64,000 bases of DNA from Nothophaeocryptopus gaeumannii (taxonomy: Eukaryota; Ascomycota; Dothideomycetes; Mycosphaerellales; Mycosphaerellaceae). Shown here one piece after another: positions 42,498 through 54,902 of this stretch. The position numbers and the translations under genes were made by a program. How positions within the stretch are numbered: position 1 is the first letter of the stretch; each line of letters begins with the position of its first letter. The stretch covers positions 1,054,001 through 1,118,000 of the forward strand of contig JASISA010000001.1 of assembly GCA_031771865.1 (NCBI GenBank). Reading direction: 5' to 3'. Below the pieces are notes generated by a model. That model ran no database searches. It saw nothing but the letters and a program-made list of their open reading frames with translations, and was not told where the DNA came from.

Positions 42498-43577
42498 ATG
42501 CCAAACATGGACCATGATACAGTCGACGCCGGCGCGCTTTTCAGCGTCAAGGACATGGTAGTCGTTATCACTGGCGGCGCCACCGGTGCGTTTTGCTGGC
42601 CGCGTTTCTTGGCCGGCTCATACGTTCTGATCGTAACTCCTCAGGTATCGGCCTCATGATGACCAAGGCATTCGCAAACAACGGAGCTTCCAAAGTGTAC
42701 ATCGTGGGTCGGCGAAAAGAGAAGCTAGAAGAAGCCGCCCGTACTGCCTCGCCTCACGGAAACGTCGTTCCAGTCGTTGGCGATGTCACCTCCAAGGAGG
42801 ACTTGACCCGCGTCGCGGACCAGGTCAAGAAGGATTCGGATTCATCAATCTGCTTATTTGCAACAGTGGTATCTTGCCGCAGGGACCTGGTGTAAAATCG
42901 AGTGACGTTAACATCCAGGAGTTTGCGAAGCGATGTATGGATATGAATCCAGAAGATTGGAATGGGTAAGTTAGAAACGTTTGAATAGGAGACGGGCAGT
43001 GACTAACGTTGATATCAGTACGTGAAGTTCTTGACCTGGGCACTTCGATATGACAACATGACTAACCTCTCTCGATCCAGCCGGCTTCTCAGTCAACACC
43101 ACCTCCGTAGCATTCACCGCCTTCGCCTTCCTCTCACTCCTCGACGCTGGCAACAAAGTCGGCAACTGCCCAGGCCGCAAATCCCAGATCCTCGTAACAA
43201 CCAGCATAGCAGGCTATCTCCGAGTCCCAGCAAACTTCTCCGCCTATCCCCTAACCAAAGCCGCAACAACCCACCTCATCAAATGCCTCTCAGGAGTACT
43301 CGTGCCATACTCCATCCGAGTCAACGGCATCGCACCAGGTCTATTCCCGTCCAAACTCGCAGACGGTATAATCGCGGCGAATGGGGGGAAACAGGGAGAG
43401 AATCCTTCGATTGAGGGCTGGTTTCCTAAGAACATCATTCCTGCTGGGAGGACGGGGAGCACTGCGGATATGGCTGGGACTGTTCTGTACATGGCTTCTA
43501 CTGCGGGGGCGTATTTGAATGGGAATATTACTGTGCTTGATGGAGGGAGGGTTACGCAGCTTCCTTCGTCGTATTAG
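42498..43577 (+). pseudogene. Short-chain dehydrogenase/reductase with a frameshift
   Basis: Exon 1 (42498-42585) ends VVVITGGATG, and after a 59-nt intron exon 2 (from 42645) continues IGLMMTKAFANNGASKVYIV, completing the TGxxxGIG Rossmann motif. The frame runs through GDVTSKEDLTRVADQVKKD, then a one-base loss at GATTCGGATTC (about 42836-42841) sends it to a stop; the family continuation (FINLLICNSGIL) is in the next frame. A third exon from 43081 carries GFSVNTTSVAFTAFAFL, the catalytic-type YPLTK and NGIAPGLFPSKLAD, ending at 43577, but its phase needs GG|GTAAGT to be AATG|GTAAGT. Probably an NAD(P)-dependent oxidoreductase gene, now defective unless the sequence has indel errors. Confidence 0.7.
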
Positions 43578-46500
43578 ATTTTTCCTTGATTTGTGGTCTG
43601 ATGGCGCGGCTAGAGAGAGAGACTTGGGTAGAAGTATGGAAGCGAGAGTCTAGACAGCTCTCGACGATAGAGATGAAGGAACTTATCTTGATGCTCAGCG
43701 AGACCGTGGCATTGGTCGTAGAGGCACTCGGTCCCAATGCGTCGCTCATCAGCGGGGATGGCTTCTGGACCCGTAAGCGTTCGAACGAGCACTGATAGAG
43801 AGGACAAGTCGGTCCGCTGCATCTCTGGGCCCAGGGCAACGCTGCTTTTCCCACCTTGTGTTCTGCTCTGGTCTCCTTACAATATCGATCCTGAATCGAC
43901 ACCCTAGCTCGCCGAGACTTTTTCTGGGCTTCGATTCCAGTTCTCTTGCCTTAACATCGGCGGCAGCCGCAGACGAACAGATGAGGACGTCATGATGGTC
44001 GTGGATGCTCAAGTGCACTTCAGGGAAGTATGTTGAGACCGCGCTGAACAGGGTCGCCTGAACCAGGAGAGCGAGCATCTTGGCTACTTGCGGAGCTCTC
44101 GTTGCTCACGATTGCATAAAAACTTGTCAATCGCCGAAAGCGAAGAGCGCAATTGATGAACAGAGTCAATTGTGAGGCGTTAGATGGTACAGTGACCGTG
44201 TTCCAGAGGAAAGAGGAATGATGAATAATAAGTTTGAGCGATGAACGCGTATGGAATGAAATTGTTCTCGGTACAACAAAACTTCAAGATACACTGGTAT
44301 CTCTCAGTGCGACGTTCCAGGGGCACGTCGTCCTACCTGAACTGACCGCCAGCCATTCGATTCGAGCATCTTCGCTGAGCAAAGCAGGCGCCTGCGATTA
44401 CTCCGCACGCACCCTCATCAGCATTGCATGTACCAAGCTCGCTGGTACCTGCCTCATTCGTTCTCGTCGCTTGTAATAGCCACCGATGTCGTGCGCAGAC
44501 TGCACACGCTCGATGGCAAAGACTTCACTCACATGTGCGCCTAGCCAAGCCACGGAATGTTCGTTGAGAATCTGGTTGCCGAGCTGAGGAGACCTCCACT
44601 CAATCTACCATCTCTCACCGAAGAAAAGGCTTTTGCTCGTACTATCCTCGCATCACGATCTTCCAGTCCGTTACGAGGAGACCAAGCAGAACGTCTGAGT
44701 CTTGCGTTGGGTTTCGGATCGTCATTACCAGAGCCCAAGCAGTAGGGTAAAGTACCCCGAGGCGATCTTAAAGTGCATTGAGATCTTTGGTTGTCACCCA
44801 GCATGCTCGCCGGGCTTAATTGGATCCAAGATCGAGCTTTCATCAATGCCTGGCCGGCGGCCATCCCCAGCCGCCGTCTCCGGGAGTTGTAGCCTAGATC
44901 TAATGCAAGTAGACGAAACTTTCTTGTTGAGATGCATCTCCTGCCGTGACTCCGTGAGACAGCTGTTTTCCCGTGCGCAGAGACGGTCCGATGTCAGTCA
45001 GAGCATCCGTTGAAGCTACTCGACGCCGATGTGCAGCGATCCTCCAGGCCAGCGTCAGACTCTCGGAGACCGGGTCGAGAAGCACGGTGAACATCGATCA
45101 TCATTGTAGCCCTAAAGACGTCCGTGGGTCAGGTCGACGAATGACGGAGCATTCTGACATCGCACGATGGTGGCTTTCCAGTGACGACAGGTTGGATCTG
45201 CTTCTAGTTTGGCACTAAAAGACATGATCATTGAGGAGATGGGACGTGCCAGCTGCTTTGGCAGCGTGGAGGGAGAGGGACCCGAGGTGTCGGGCGATGT
45301 GGTGTCGCGGTAAGATGCCTCTGATGCTGAGAGTCCTCCGCAAGGGCTTAGCTCGTGTTTGGGCATCAAACCTAGCGTCCCTGGCGGCCGACGGTTTATG
45401 GAAACCAACCAGATCGATCGTCCCGTCCCCCGGAGGGAGAGTGCATATCCTACCTTACCCAATGCAGGATACACAAAACCCTCGCCAGTCAATGCTCAGC
45501 CCGATCGCTGTAAGATGGTGTCTAGCCACACAGATCAACTCTCCAGTCTTCTGTCAAAAGTTCGCGCAAACGCTCCGGGCAACAATCGCTGCCCAACTTG
45601 GACCTGTCAAACTGTAAATAAGGTTTCGCTAATCTCGACGGCCAGATCTACCCATGGCGCTAATCTGAGATGCCCAGACGTCTGTCTGTATATGCGGCGT
45701 CCTTCAGAAGGTGATAGAGCATTATGAAGTCCTGTCGTGTCAGTGGAATGCAGGTATCGATGCAGGACATCAATGCAGGTTATCAAGCTACACATCTCAA
45801 GGGTTGGTCCAAACCAGCGAAGGGCTACGACTGCAAGTCCAAATGTTGCTATTGCGATCCTGCAGCTTGACCTTCTTCTTTTGCGGAAAGCAGAGCACAT
45901 GTTCCAGCTCTCTGTATGCGCCGGACGCCAGGTTCGATTCGTACCCGAGGGCGCTGTTCAAGGACCACGATTCGCTGGCCTAAACGCCTTTGTTAAAGCC
46001 ACAGCACTAAACACCGCATGCTCACGGCTGCGGAGAAGCATTCGCATCATGTGAGCCAGATCCAGTGGTTGTTGCTTTATCCGGGCTTGGCTGCGCGAGG
46101 CGCACGCGGATCGACCTGGTCAACGGAGCCCTTGATTTTGTGGTTGTTCAGGCTGATCAGCTTTCCGTTCGCCAACCACACGCGGCACCGAGGACGACAT
46201 CCATCAATAGGATTGCCAGCCACCGTCTACCCAAGCTTGCCCTTTCCAGCCACGGTGGGTGATCAGAGGCTAACTCGATGACTGCTCAATGTTGCCCTCT
46301 CGGAACGGGCTGCATAGAATGATCTCTGCTGATGGGTGCCCCCAGCTCATGCCGTGCCTCAGAGAGGCAGTATAGGCGGCCAGAAGGACACGCAAGGCCT
46401 TGCAGGTACACCGTCACAATCAATAAAGCTTGATGGATAGTGATCACAATCTGTTCCGTTTTGAAGCTCAATGAAGCTTCAAAGAAAGAATTGACGCACT

Positions 46501-49500
46501 TTGTGAAGTTGCAAGTTGCATGACTCGGCTTTGCAGTCATCACCATCCTGCGTCTCTTCGAGAGTTGAACTCGCCTCAGCTGGAAATCAAAGCTTGAATG
46601 CTCGACAGCAGTAAGAGCACCGACTGTCTGCGCTGCTGGTCACACTATCTAAAAATCGCCTAGATTTTGCAGCATGTGCAGGCGTTGGTATAGCTCTGAT
46701 TCATCTCAAGGAAGTTTGGAAGAGCCGTCCGCTCTTGAGGGTGTGTCTCTGACTCTCTACGCTGTGTACCGTCATAGCATCAATTGTCGTGGAAGCTGCA
46801 GCTCGCACTGTAGCACTATGTAAGTTTCCCCAAGTTTTGCCTTCACAATGAGAGCTCTGCCAGAAACGTGACAAACCGAGTTGCATGCCGTCGTCGTGAG
46901 TCATAAACGATGAAGGCGAGTTGCATAGCATGAGGTGCCTGGTCGCCTTCAGCCGCAAGAGTATCGTTCATGAGATCCTTGAAAGCTCAAATTAATAGCA
47001 CGCCGGATCCATGATCTCTTTTGCCTTCTGAGGGCTTCCCACGCGCCAAGATCGAGGCATGAATCATAAAGTCGTCCCGCAGGCATTGAAGTTGGCATGC
47101 CCAATACAGGCATTCAGAAGTCTGCCTAGGTCAAGGTCAAGGTCGGCAATTGCACGTCATCATCTGACTCGCACTTTGCTTGATTCGGTTTTCGCGAGAT
47201 GCGAGAAACCCGCCGATAAGGGTCTGGCATACTGTATCGACTGATGTTCCAACATCCTGGCAATCTTCGATCACAAGCGGCTCAAGTGCAACGTATGGGC
47301 TTGATCCGTGTCTTTGGCAAGGCATACCCAGCTGTTCGAAGTCAAACTGCACAGTGAAACAAGTCTGCAGTGGCGTACTTGCCAACTAGCCCCGCCGCAA
47401 GCTGCCCATAGCTGCTCAGAATGATGAGCATTGGTGGCAGAGTTTAGCTTATGTGTTGAACGCGCAAATTGCCAGCTCGAAGGTTTATATCTGCTGCTGC
47501 GTGTCAAGTACCCAGTAGGGAGTATTGCATGAATGCTGCAACAGCTGTCACATTTGTCAATACATCCAAGATTCGTAGACTTCGAGGGCCGAAAGATTTT
47601 GCAATTCGATCCGCCACTTTGGATACCTCATGTTGTTGAGAAACCAGGACTCTAGGAAGCGTACCCATGCCTCATTTCTGCACTGTCGCGGAAGAGCAAT
47701 GTGTGCCAGTCCAAGGTTTATCATTTCGAGATCCCGCGAGCAGAGTCTTGTGGCAGCGGTTGTACATTCTCATTGAATTGTCGTTGAAGACCAAAATATC
47801 ATTGGTCGGCGTGATTGCCATGATGTCTCCGCCAAGCGTTCTGGTTCCGATCGTGCGCTTGGGAGATGGCATGAGGCGAGAGTAGCTGCAGAGCAAGACG
47901 CCATTCCAGCCCAAGGACGAAACTCTATCTCTCATCGCTCGACCAATACAGAAGGGAAGGCGTGCTAGAGCTTGATCCGGGGCTGATTCGGACCACAATA
48001 ATGATGCCACGAAGGTCTTGCTAGCGGCGAAGTTGGTCGGTAATGAAATTCGTGATCTAGAGTCCGCGAACTTGGTAGTAGAAGGTATTTCTGGATCGAA
48101 CGAATAGAGCACCATGGCTCTACTGAGCCCTTTGGCGCAAGTCTGTGCGTTCCCACGTGGTGTGTGTAGTCAAGATCGGTTCCTGTTATGCTCGGCTACA
48201 CAGTAGGTTATTCCTGCACCGGCCTCACCACCAAGCATTTTATTCTCCTGAGCTTCTGAGTCGGCGTGCTGTCTGCGATGCCTCTCGATCTGCAGCACGC
48301 ATGCGCGAGGTTGGCGGCAGTCTTGACATGAGATAGTGCTGTCGCCAATCTCCACAGCTATTGTATCAATTTGTGCACACATACCCGAAGCGGCTCACCC
48401 AGATGCATGTTCATAGTCTCTTAGGCGCAACATCAATCTCCACGGAGAGTGCAGAGCGGGCTGGGGTTTGCAGAGAGGACGGAGCAATTCCGGCAGGTCA
48501 GTCGGAGCAACGCTGGCGGTCCAGTGGATCTCGAATAGTTCTAATTCCGGGTATCTGGTATGCGCATCCGGACCAACTCTCTGTACCATGACAGATTGCA
48601 GAACCAGGGTGCAAAAATGCGGCTCTCAACTTTGCGCAGACGCCACCAAGCAGTCCATCATACTTTCGGGAGCAATGAGGCATCACCATGGTATTGTTGA
48701 GGCTTACAGCGACATGTAGCAGCCGCAACTTGGTCGGGGGCGATTGGAATGCCTCGTTTCCACGACCACGACCAGAAGGGAGGGCGACTAGCAAAGGCGC
48801 TCGTGGCCAACACAGAGCGTGTGGCCACGAGCGCTGGGTGGCATTGGCCAGTGGGAAGTGTAGTGCGTCCGCACTGCATTGAGCTAGGCGAGTCAAGCGG
48901 TATTGCCATCCTTGTACCGACGTGCAATGGTTGGCTTGAAGCTGCCGAGACCGTGATGATGACTTCTGGTCACGACTTCTCCATGGAGATGATGCAAAGT
49001 TGTGAGCCTGTGAGCCGTGCTCCGTAGAATCGTCTCACACTTGCTCCCTCCGAACCATTGATGACTTCAGATGGGACTCATCTTGCACGAGCAGCAAGGT
49101 CTCTCCGGGCCTCACATCAAAACGACGCGCTGTCGCCCTGGGACGTTATTCAGCGGCACCATCGCTAAGAGACTTCGCAAAGTTTGACCTGCAGCCACAT
49201 CCTTCGACAAATAGCCTTTGACCACCTTCCGACGCTAAGCCGCAGTTCTTCCTGTGACGCCATTTCATCCGTCCACGAGCCTGATTGGTCACATTGACAT
49301 CGGGAGGATTGTCTCAGCCGCGACGAAACATATCCCGACGAGAGTACGGCTTGGGAAACGGTGGTCGGAACGATAGGAGCCGTTGGATGTCTTACGCATA
49401 ACAGAGGAGGAGAAGAGAACATGAACATGATGAGGCGCAGAGATAGATACCCATACGTATTCCATGAGTCCTATCTTAAGAACAACAAGGTATCAATACT

Positions 49501-50540
49501 GTTCATGTTTCGCATATCGCAGACACAGCACAGCATAGCAGACGATTGCAAGCTTTGACGTCAGCCCATCAACTGCGTATGAGATGTCAGATCCACTAAG
49601 ATAGATCCTCGAGGCGCTTCTCGCGCCTCTGAAATCTTGTGACCCAGTCGTCTTTTGGCGACCCACCAGCCCGCGCTCGGCGTGGTTGTCAATCTTACGG
49701 GCCGGAGTCCACGGCGGTCTGGTCATGCCCTCATGACCTTGATATATTGGCTCCACGGGTACGTATTCATCAGGCATCGAAGGGTTGAATGGGCTAGACG
49801 AGATAGTGCCGGGGTGCATGGTATGTGAAGTCGCTGGAGCTTGGCTTGGCGCATCGCTGCTGCCGAGCCGGGGCCTGCGCTGAACTAGGCGGCTAGAGTT
49901 ACAGGGATATTGACTTGGCTGCGCTAGGAAGCAAACAGACGGAGAGGGCGAGAGGCTATCCACAGCACAGGACAGACAATAATGGCGCCGTGTGGCTCTC
50001 TCATCAGTATGCCGTAGTCTGCGACCAGATCAGTACAGTGGCCGACAAAGCTTGGTACACTGGTGACTGCGGTGAGATCCTGTCGGTCTCGTCAAGGAGC
50101 TCGCAGGCCAAATTGCATAGGACGGGCGAGCGAAACGCAGTACGGGCATTGATTGGATGCAGCGGCAATCATCTGCTGCACTCGGACGGCTCCTCTCCTC
50201 GCTGCTTCATCGGCTGCCAAAAGTGGAGTCGGGCTCGGAAGTGAGGGTTGGACATGGCATGCCGTCGCTCGTCATTCGACAGCGCGCGTGGGCCGGTAAT
50301 AATCGCCACAAACAACTTCCAAGACAAGACACACGAGGCTGGCGGAGTACCACGCATGCTCATGATGTGGGAGCCCGCTCCCGGGACAGGGATCATGTTC
50401 TATCTGATCGGCAGCGTTTGCTGGGTGAACCACACCACCTCCAATGCTGAGCACGCGCCAGCATCGGTGCCGTAACCTTCCTTGTCCAATTGGCCACCCA
50501 CATCGCTGGCCCGGTCGACGCAGAGTTGGCTTCTGAGTCT

Positions 50541-50585
50541 GGTGTGGTGGCTGTGGTGGTTGTGGTTGTGGTGGTGGTGGTGGTG
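50541..50585. repeat. GGT/GTGGTT microsatellite
   Basis: About 45 nt of imperfect GGT and TGG units on the plus strand; the His-rich minus frame across it is an artefact. Confidence 0.8.
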
Positions 50586-50835
50586 CTGATGCGCGCCCGG
50601 CCTGTCATCATGCTCGTTGTAGATTGTTCCTGTTTGGCTGCGTGCCACGGCGATCGTCCGGTCGAAGATCATCATCATTAGCAGGGCGACGAGGGGTTTC
50701 TTCACACTCTCGCCTCGGTGGAGGCCATGCAGTAAGTACCATGCCCGCAACCTCATCGTTCCACGGCGGGCGGCGGACTACACGGACGTTCCAGGATGTC
50801 TAGGACCCCGTGGCTGCAGTCGATGCCGCCAGCTG

Positions 50836-50876
50836 CAGGAGGAGCAGGAGGAGCAGGAGGAAGAGGAGCAACAGCG
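50836..50876. repeat. GGA/GCAGGA purine-rich microsatellite
   Basis: Repeated GGAGCA and GGA units over about 40 nt. Confidence 0.8.
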
Positions 50877-52079
50877 GCAGGCTGGCAGCGGCAGGCCGAG
50901 CAGCAGCAGTCACAGAGCACGCTCGCAGCGCCGCGTGCGCCAGAAGGGAAGGGACAGCGTGCGAGCCTCCGCTGGCTGCTCCCTGGCGCCGGCTGGTGCA
51001 ATCTTCGATCTCACGGCGCGGAGCCTGAGCCCGGCTGTCGATCGTGTGGCCTCTGCGCGCATAGTCACCGTACCGTGTGTTGTGCTGCCCTTTCCTAGAC
51101 TGCCACTGCCACGGCCTTCTATGTCTGGCCGACATGAGACGGCCCTTTCCCAGCATACGCCTGCCGTACCCTGACCCTTCCCGAGTGGCCGGATAACGCT
51201 GCCAGAGCCACAGCCGAGATGCTGCAGCGTGTCGAAGCGTCAACGCTGGCGTCTTCCTAGTGCTGTTGTTAGTTTGGCCTCCTCCGCCTGCTGCGTCCTG
51301 ACTCTTGCGGGCTTGCGGGCTTGCTGGCTTGCTGCCCCTCCCCTTCCCGCTCTCGCTCCTCTGTACTGTACCATCCATGATCCATTAGCCTGTGAAGGAG
51401 CACCCCTAGAGCACCTAGACTTAGAGTACCCGCAGGGTGGATGTGGTGGATAGTTCTATGCTAAGAGCATGACGGAGCCTGCCGCCGCCGCTCCATCTCG
51501 ATAATAACAGGCGTCCATGCCCACGGCAGCTGTCGAGAGCCTCTCTGAATAATTGCCGACAGCCTGCTGGATTCCTGCCGCTTCATCACCTCTGTGTGTC
51601 GACCCTGACACCTGATACCGCGAACCATACACCATCGTTCGTTGCCATCACACACTGCTACCTACCACCACAACAGCGTTCTTACATCCACCCATCCCCG
51701 TCCACATCCACCGCGGGATCTGAGCTCTTTTAGGGTCGCCCTCTCCATCAGCGTTGCCGTGCAATCAGCCCTTCTGCTTACACCGCGTCCTCTTCCCTGG
51801 CCTCCGGTCTGCTGCGTACAGCCAGTACCTACATTACCACTACCTTGCCTTCTCACTGCATCTGTCGGCTGCTTCGCCATCGGATCTCTTGCAGCATCAC
51901 CTCTCTTGGCCAACAGTATCACTTCTAGCACCGGACCCGAAATTTCCTTGGACCTCACAGACACTGTGCGGGAGAGTCGTCTGTCTAATTGCTTTGCATT
52001 GCTTCGATTCCGGCCGTCCATCGATGCCGGGTGCTAGATTTGCTGTTTTGACAAGACCAGTGCTGGCGTACTGAGGATC

Positions 52080-54902
52080 ATGAATTCGGCCGCAACTCGC
52101 ACCGAACCACCACGGACGTACACGCCCCACGAACGACATCCGTCTCAGTCCAGCGACTACAGGCCATATGCACCTCCTCCAAGGCCTGCAGTGGAGCTCC
52201 CCAGGCCATTAGAGCCGCGGACGACCCACCTTCCACAGCCATCGTTCAATGGAGACAGCCAGAGAAGGACAGACACCTTTCGGAATGGGCCATCAGGACC
52301 TCCTCCACCGGACTTCCGTCCTCAATCGCAGAACCTACCTCGTCTCCACGACATACTAACTTCAGCTCCTCCACCACCCAGTCCGCGCTTTGGAGGAGCA
52401 TGGAGCGGCACATCTGGTCCGCCGCCGCCGCTGCCTCACCAAAATGGAGATAGCTACTATACAAGCTCTAGCTGGCATCAGCCACCTCAGCACCCACCGC
52501 ACGATCCGCCGTCATATCATGCCCAACCAAGTCGACGAATGGAACTGCCAATCTTGGAAACCAGCCCAGTCACTAGACACGACAGCCATTCCCACCCAGT
52601 GCCTGCCTCGCCATATGGTGCTCATCATCCAGAGGCCAGAGAATATGGTGGTTCAAGGGAACGTCCTCGGCAAGCGTCTACAGGCTCATATTTGCCGAAT
52701 GGAGCCCCTAGCCCATACACTCCGGCAGCAACAGACGATCATCATTACCGGAGTCCGGTCAATCCGTTGGAGAGGCCCGGGAGCAGTGCATTTGCGTCTG
52801 CTGGTCCAGAATCTTCGAAGAAGTACCTAGGTGTTAGAGAGATACCTGGCGAGGGGCAATTCCATTTCTACGAGGGAGGTCTTCGCATCCCAACACATGT
52901 AGACGGCGAGCAGGTCAACCCTGCATGGGGCCTTACAAAAGCCAACAAGCCGCGAAAACGGCTGGCTATGGCCTGTCTTGATTGCCGGGAAAAGAAGATC
53001 AAGTGCGAGCCAGGCCAGGCCAGTTGTCTGCAGTGCGAAAAGGCCAAGCGCCCTTGTCGAAAGTACGCATGCATATTCATTACGTTCGCCTGTATTGCAA
53101 GCTAATCGACCTATAGAGCACCGGCACATCAATCGCAAAGCGATCCTAGTAGCACTCCAACTTGGCAAAGTAGCGCTGGGTCTCCAACACAGCCCAAGAA
53201 TTTGTCCGACTCGAGGCAATCGAATGGGCACGACTACGACTCGGAGTCTGCGCATAAGCGACGGGCGACGGACGAGGCATCTCCTTCCAGCGTGCCGTCG
53301 AAGAAGCACCGTTCCGCGTCACCCGCGTACGTTCTAAATGGAGTTGGTGGCCACCCGTCCGCTGTGAGCAGCAATCAAACGTCACCTACGCTACCTAGGT
53401 CTCCTGGCAAGCATCTCTCTTTGGACGAAGATGCATACGCGATAGATCCGGACGTGACACTACGTCTCTTGGACTACTTCTTCCAGGATGTCAACAATTC
53501 CACCTACTCGGTGTTCCCACGACATCACTTCATGCATTGGTTGAGGAGTTGGCCGCAAAAGTGTCAAAACGAACGACTTGTACTCTATTCCATGCTCGCA
53601 GTTGGCTCGATCTTTGCTGAAGACACCCTTGCCGGCTTCGGCAAACACTGCGCGCAGATTGCAGCAGAGACTTTACGATCTAAGCAAGGTCAATTCACTT
53701 TGCCAATCGTCCAGAGTCATCTTCTCCTTGGATTGTACCACTTCGCGAAAGGTGCCAACAGTCTATCGTCCGACCATATTGGGACGGGGATCAACGCTGC
53801 AATGTATCTTCGATACAACACTGAGCAAGGGTGCGCTGAAGCCGACGATAACGTGGAAACGACGCGAAGCGAGTTCGGCTTCACACCTGACCAAGTCGCC
53901 GAGTGTAAGCGACGCACATTCTGGTCCGCAGTCTTGATGGATCGATATTGCGGCGGCAGATCGACTACGATCAATAATCAAGACATCTTCCTGCGACTAC
54001 CCTGTCTGGATGATGTGTACGAGCGCGCCGCAAAGTCAGATGCTCCTTACTTTAATAACGGTGTCATCGACCCTGTCAAGACCATCCTAACAGCATCGAG
54101 CCCCATATCACCCATGGCGTGGCTGGTCTTGGTTGGTGCCATTTGGGGCGATGTGATCAACTTCATCTATCGCGCACAACATCGATCGGCCTTGGTATAC
54201 GAGGAAGAGTACGAGAAGTTCTATACACAGACTCGCACAGCGTTGCAAGAGTGGTCTTCACGATTACCAGAGCAACTGCAATTCTCGCAAGCCAATGTTG
54301 AGCGCAGCATCAAAGGTGGTTACGCCGGCCCACTGATCTCGATGCATGTCCTCTACCATCTCTCCTTACTGAAGATGAATAGATTCGTGAGGCACTCGCT
54401 CATCACCAAGTCGATCACTCGGAATATCCAGGCCACCCATCGACACTCTCATGGAATCTTGCAGATCATGAGCACCATGCGCGCTGCGACCTGGGACATG
54501 GCCGAAAAGGATGGACATATGGGATCTTTCTCTTTCACTACGCCTTTTGCTGGATATGCGATCGTGGCCGCCATCGATGTAGTTGGAGGAGGCGGTCTCG
54601 ACACTCACCTCAAAGCAACTCTTGACCTGATCAGCTGTGGACTCGAATGCTTGCGAGAGCTCGCGCGGTACTGGAACAGCGCCCGGGACCAAGACAAGGC
54701 ATGCGCCACTCGCTACTACCAGATTCATAACGTTTTGAAGCATCCAGTAACCGCTCGGAGTGGGTGCTGGCTTGGGAGGAAATGGGGCATCTTCGATTCA
54801 CTGGAACGTGAATTTTCTCATGAAGACGATTGCATTTTTGGCGCAAGTGATGTGGTTTACTACGACGCCTTGACGGACGACGGACCACGCAACAGCGGTT
54901 GA
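52080..54902 (+). CDS. Zn2Cys6 transcription factor with fungal-specific domain
   Basis: Two exons, 52080-53062 and 53117-54902, with a 54-nt intron (GTACGC donor, GCTAATC branch, CTATAG acceptor); 922 aa. Residues 1-240 are Pro/Ser/His-rich and disordered. The binuclear zinc cluster lies at 299-326 (C-x2-C-x6-C-x6-C-x2-C-x6-C, ACLDCREKKIKCEPG) and its last residues reach the intron. Basic residues follow (SKKHRS). The fungal-specific trans-regulatory domain starts about 440 (DVTLRLLDYFFQDVNNSTYS), with FPRHHFMHWL, GLYHFAKGAN and KRRTFWSAVLMDRYCGG blocks. Probably a nuclear DNA-binding regulator recognising CGG motifs; target genes unknown. Confidence 0.93.

Larger units (their letters stand above)
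43578..52079. other. 8.5-kb stretch with no supportable gene
   Basis: Many overlapping small frames on both strands, none with a domain, consistent splicing or normal length. One minus frame (43749-44078) begins like a signal peptide (MLALLVQATLFSAV) but leads nowhere. Purine-rich and GT-rich simple repeats occur at 50541-50585 and 50836-50876. The last few hundred bases are probably the long 5' leader of the transcription-factor gene. Confidence 0.55.

Noticed and set aside
45925..45950. GGTTCGATTCG, similar to a tRNA B box
   Set aside because: Flanking bases do not form a T stem, and no matching acceptor or D arm was found.
50400..50756. His-rich minus-strand frame
   Set aside because: Produced by the GGT microsatellite.
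50800..51378. 192-aa minus-strand frame ending in poly-Leu
   Set aside because: The Leu run is the complement of the GGA/GCA microsatellite; no splice or domain support.
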